This document shows positions 61,962 to 64,000 of a stretch of 64,000 nt of DNA, one piece after another. The notes below the pieces were generated by a model, which ran no database searches, was not told the origin of the DNA, and saw only the letters and a list, made by a program, of their open reading frames with translations. This DNA is from Neodiprion pinetum (lineage: Eukaryota > Arthropoda > Insecta > Hymenoptera > Diprionidae): the NCBI RefSeq assembly GCF_021155775.2, contig NC_060237.1, positions 31,235,257 to 31,299,256 of the forward strand. The letters are read 5' to 3'. How positions within the stretch are numbered: position 1 is the stretch's first letter; each line of letters starts with the position of its first letter. The position numbers and the translations under genes were made by a program.

Positions 61962-63598
61962 ACAATCGACGTTGTGCTACGTACATCAAAGGACAATACA
62001 ATTCGATCCTAAGATATATGCGTAACAATTAAGAATGTAGATCATACGAATAGATGCCTATTGTCCGTCAACAATTTTGACGGCAACATTATATTTCACT
62101 GATATTTTTCAAATTTGCAAGCTACATATGTTGCTTCCGCAAAGCATGTGTAGAAATAATATACTGCTTATGTTAAAATAAAGCACCATCCTAAACTGTG
62201 TAGATAAATGCACGGTAACACATATGCAATAAAAATATTATGTTAATTAGTCATGATGGTAAGGCAGAGAACGTGATTCAACCGAACATGCCTCCGAGCA
62301 AAAATACTTCAGCCCCGTTTTCGCTTTCCAAGGCATGAAGATTTTTCGAAACTTTGGTAGTTTACCAGAATTATGTGTATGACATATGTAATATGATACA
62401 TGTAAAATCCGCCATATGTACGTAAAGATATATACCTTTCGAACATGTAGATGTACGTGATGTTTCGATCAATTGCACCTGATAAAGAAGTCAAAGTTTA
62501 GCATCAAACTGACTTGCTAATTGTAAGATTCATTTTCCACTCCAAGGTATATTATACAGACTGCGATACTAGCAACAGGTCGAGTTCGGATCAAGCGTAA
62601 TTAATCGAAACTTCCTGTACACAATATATTTGGATTATTTCTGTAGCCATGGATAATAGCATAAATACTTCACTACCCCGATAATGTAAAGTCACCCTGG
62701 CCATCTTTACCATAAATTATATATTAAGTTGTTTCGTTTGAATGCAAAATTTTGTTTCGCTTCTGCCAGAAAAACTTTTACACAGCAAAAAAGAAATCCA
62801 CGCTCGAGGATATTTCTTAAATCCACTCTTCAAAAATTTCTTTCGGAATTTGAAGTTTACCCATTTGAATAACATGGAGAAATAGTAATTTTATATTCTT
62901 CTAATTTTTACCACCCGGCCCCATTTAATAATATAGACTTGATGCTGAAAGTATTTTTTAGAGAATTATATTCTCTTTAAAGGTGTGGATTCTGCGAAAT
63001 TCTTCGTCGGAATGGGTCAAATTTTATAAGCCTTGGCTCGAAAGTCAATTTTACGTGAAAATTTATTCGTAAATGTTTACAGTGGCTAACTATCAAATTT
63101 AATACAGAAATTCAAAAGACACTTCTGTGAAGAATTTAATTCTTCAAAAATTGCTTCCAGGATCAAGTCCATATCATTAAATGCTGCTGAGTGGTAACCA
63201 TTGTAAAGAAAAATGTACACCTTCTCCATGTTATTTGAATGAGAAAACTGAGGATTCAGAGAGTATCTTTCAAAACTAGAATTAAAATATATACTAGGTG
63301 AGGATTTTTTTACAAATTTTTCAGGTCAGAGCAAGAAGTGTTGCTTCCAAACAAAACATCCGTGTACATATACATATAATATTTATAGCTTATATACATA
63401 CATATCTGCATACCGTGAATATTTTTTGTAGCGGATCCCTGCAAGCTACTCAAGGTGATTTTGTCCCTTGAGCTAGCCTCTATAGAAGGCCCGCACCATG
63501 CGGACTTCGGATCTGCTTCATCGGATATTCACGGCATATACCACGCTGCATTACGTACATTTAAATAAAATTAGGTATGAAATCGTTAAAATTTTATG

Positions 63599-64000
63599 TC
63601 ATTGGGGCAGAAGCGGCTCACTACCTGCTCTCACAACGCTCTTACCCGATGAAACGGCTGCAGCGAGACTCTGCTCAGAAATTTCTGACTTTGTACACTT
63701 CTCTGACTTCAAAAGGGCCTCATTCAAACACACATTATTCAGGCTTACTGCGCTATTAGAAAAAATAGCCATTGCCGAAGTCGGCTTGGTCGTGTCAACG
63801 TTATTAAAATCTGCTTCCCGAGAGGCAGGCGTTGGACTTGATTCGGTGGCATTTGAATGAGCGTGCGACGCGATGAGGTCACATGCTTTCCCTAGTATTA
63901 CCAAACTATTCAGAACCCGAAACGATATGAGAACAAGGTACGCCATAATAAAAAGAATCAAATTCGCTGGTCTGGCAGTAGGAGTTAAAGTCGTGCACAG
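63599..64000 (-). CDS. Possible partial C-terminal exon at the right edge
   Basis: A minus-strand frame stays open from the window edge to a stop at 63599. It has a hydrophobic stretch (LILFIMAYLVLISF) followed by a polar Ser/Thr/Ala-rich tail ending VRAGSEPLLPQ. It could be the end of a membrane protein. An overlapping plus-strand frame (63498-63860) is about as long, so the coding strand is undecided. Confidence 0.25.
   Translation of the reverse strand: MCTTLTPTARPANLILFIMAYLVLISFRVLNSLVILGKACDLIASHAHSNATESSPTPASREADFNNVDTTKPTSAMAIFSNSAVSLNNVCLNEALLKSEKCTKSEISEQSLAAAVSSGKSVVRAGSEPLLPQ

Larger units (their letters stand above)
60427..63497. other. 5' flank of GTPBP2 and intergenic DNA
   Basis: Contains a GC-rich promoter-like island (about 61490-61690) and an ATA microsatellite. 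No coding exon was recognised. Confidence 0.5.

Noticed and set aside
63498..63860. 120-codon plus-strand frame at the right edge
   Set aside because: It overlaps an equally long minus-strand frame that reaches the edge. Neither has a recognisable domain, and I list only the minus one as a weak possibility.
1..64000. CRISPR arrays, phage, toxin-antitoxin or other prokaryotic systems
   Set aside because: The window is intron-rich animal DNA. The only direct repeats are microsatellites, a 31-bp triplet and one tandem duplication.

Overview
The window is nuclear DNA of an animal, almost certainly an insect. It has AT-rich intergenic DNA, genes split by short GT-AG introns, dispersed microsatellites, single tRNA genes, and proteins with clear animal orthologues. 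A retained Abraxas-2 (BRISC) gene and a snake-like CLIP-domain protease would fit Hymenoptera, possibly a sawfly. That placement is inference, since there is no rRNA or mitochondrial marker. I see no bacterial operon, virus, CRISPR array or intact transposase.

Layout. Positions 1-10310 are mostly non-coding, with microsatellites, a few repeats and one candidate minus-strand first exon (5869-5988). Three Pol III genes follow: tRNA-Leu(CAG), tRNA-Gly(GCC) and a tRNA-like gene without a readable anticodon loop. Next come Abraxas-2 (+, 11638-14085) and HPS1 (-, 16275-19498), which contains an AT-AC minor-class intron. An unrecognised 845-aa protein lies at 21688-25392 (-), and a KChIP-type calcium sensor at 28246-29159 (+; 5' end not found). 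The palmitoyltransferase ZDHHC16 (+, 32308-34100) carries a second minor-class intron. It is followed by a decayed snake-like serine protease (-, 34754-35997), p53 (+, 39815-41968), a PDZ-RING-SINA-like E3 ligase (-, 43491-45732), an intact CLIP-domain serine protease (+, 50760-55713) and GTPBP2 (-, 57842-60426). The right 3.5 kb is non-coding except for an ambiguous open frame at the edge.

The genes do not form a pathway. Individual roles are deubiquitination (Abraxas-2), lysosome-related organelle biogenesis (HPS1), potassium-channel modulation (KChIP), protein palmitoylation (ZDHHC16), stress transcription (p53), ubiquitin ligation (PDZ-RING), extracellular proteolysis or immunity (CLIP protease) and a translational-type GTPase (GTPBP2).

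Exon models were built by hand. I translated both strands, placed splice sites at GT/AG (or U12) signals, checked that reading phase is kept across each junction, and compared with what I remember of family members. No search was run. The most noteworthy observations are the two U12-type introns, one of which falls directly after the catalytic Cys codon of a DHHC enzyme, the tRNA-like gene with intact Pol III boxes but no anticodon loop, and the broken protease lying near an intact relative.
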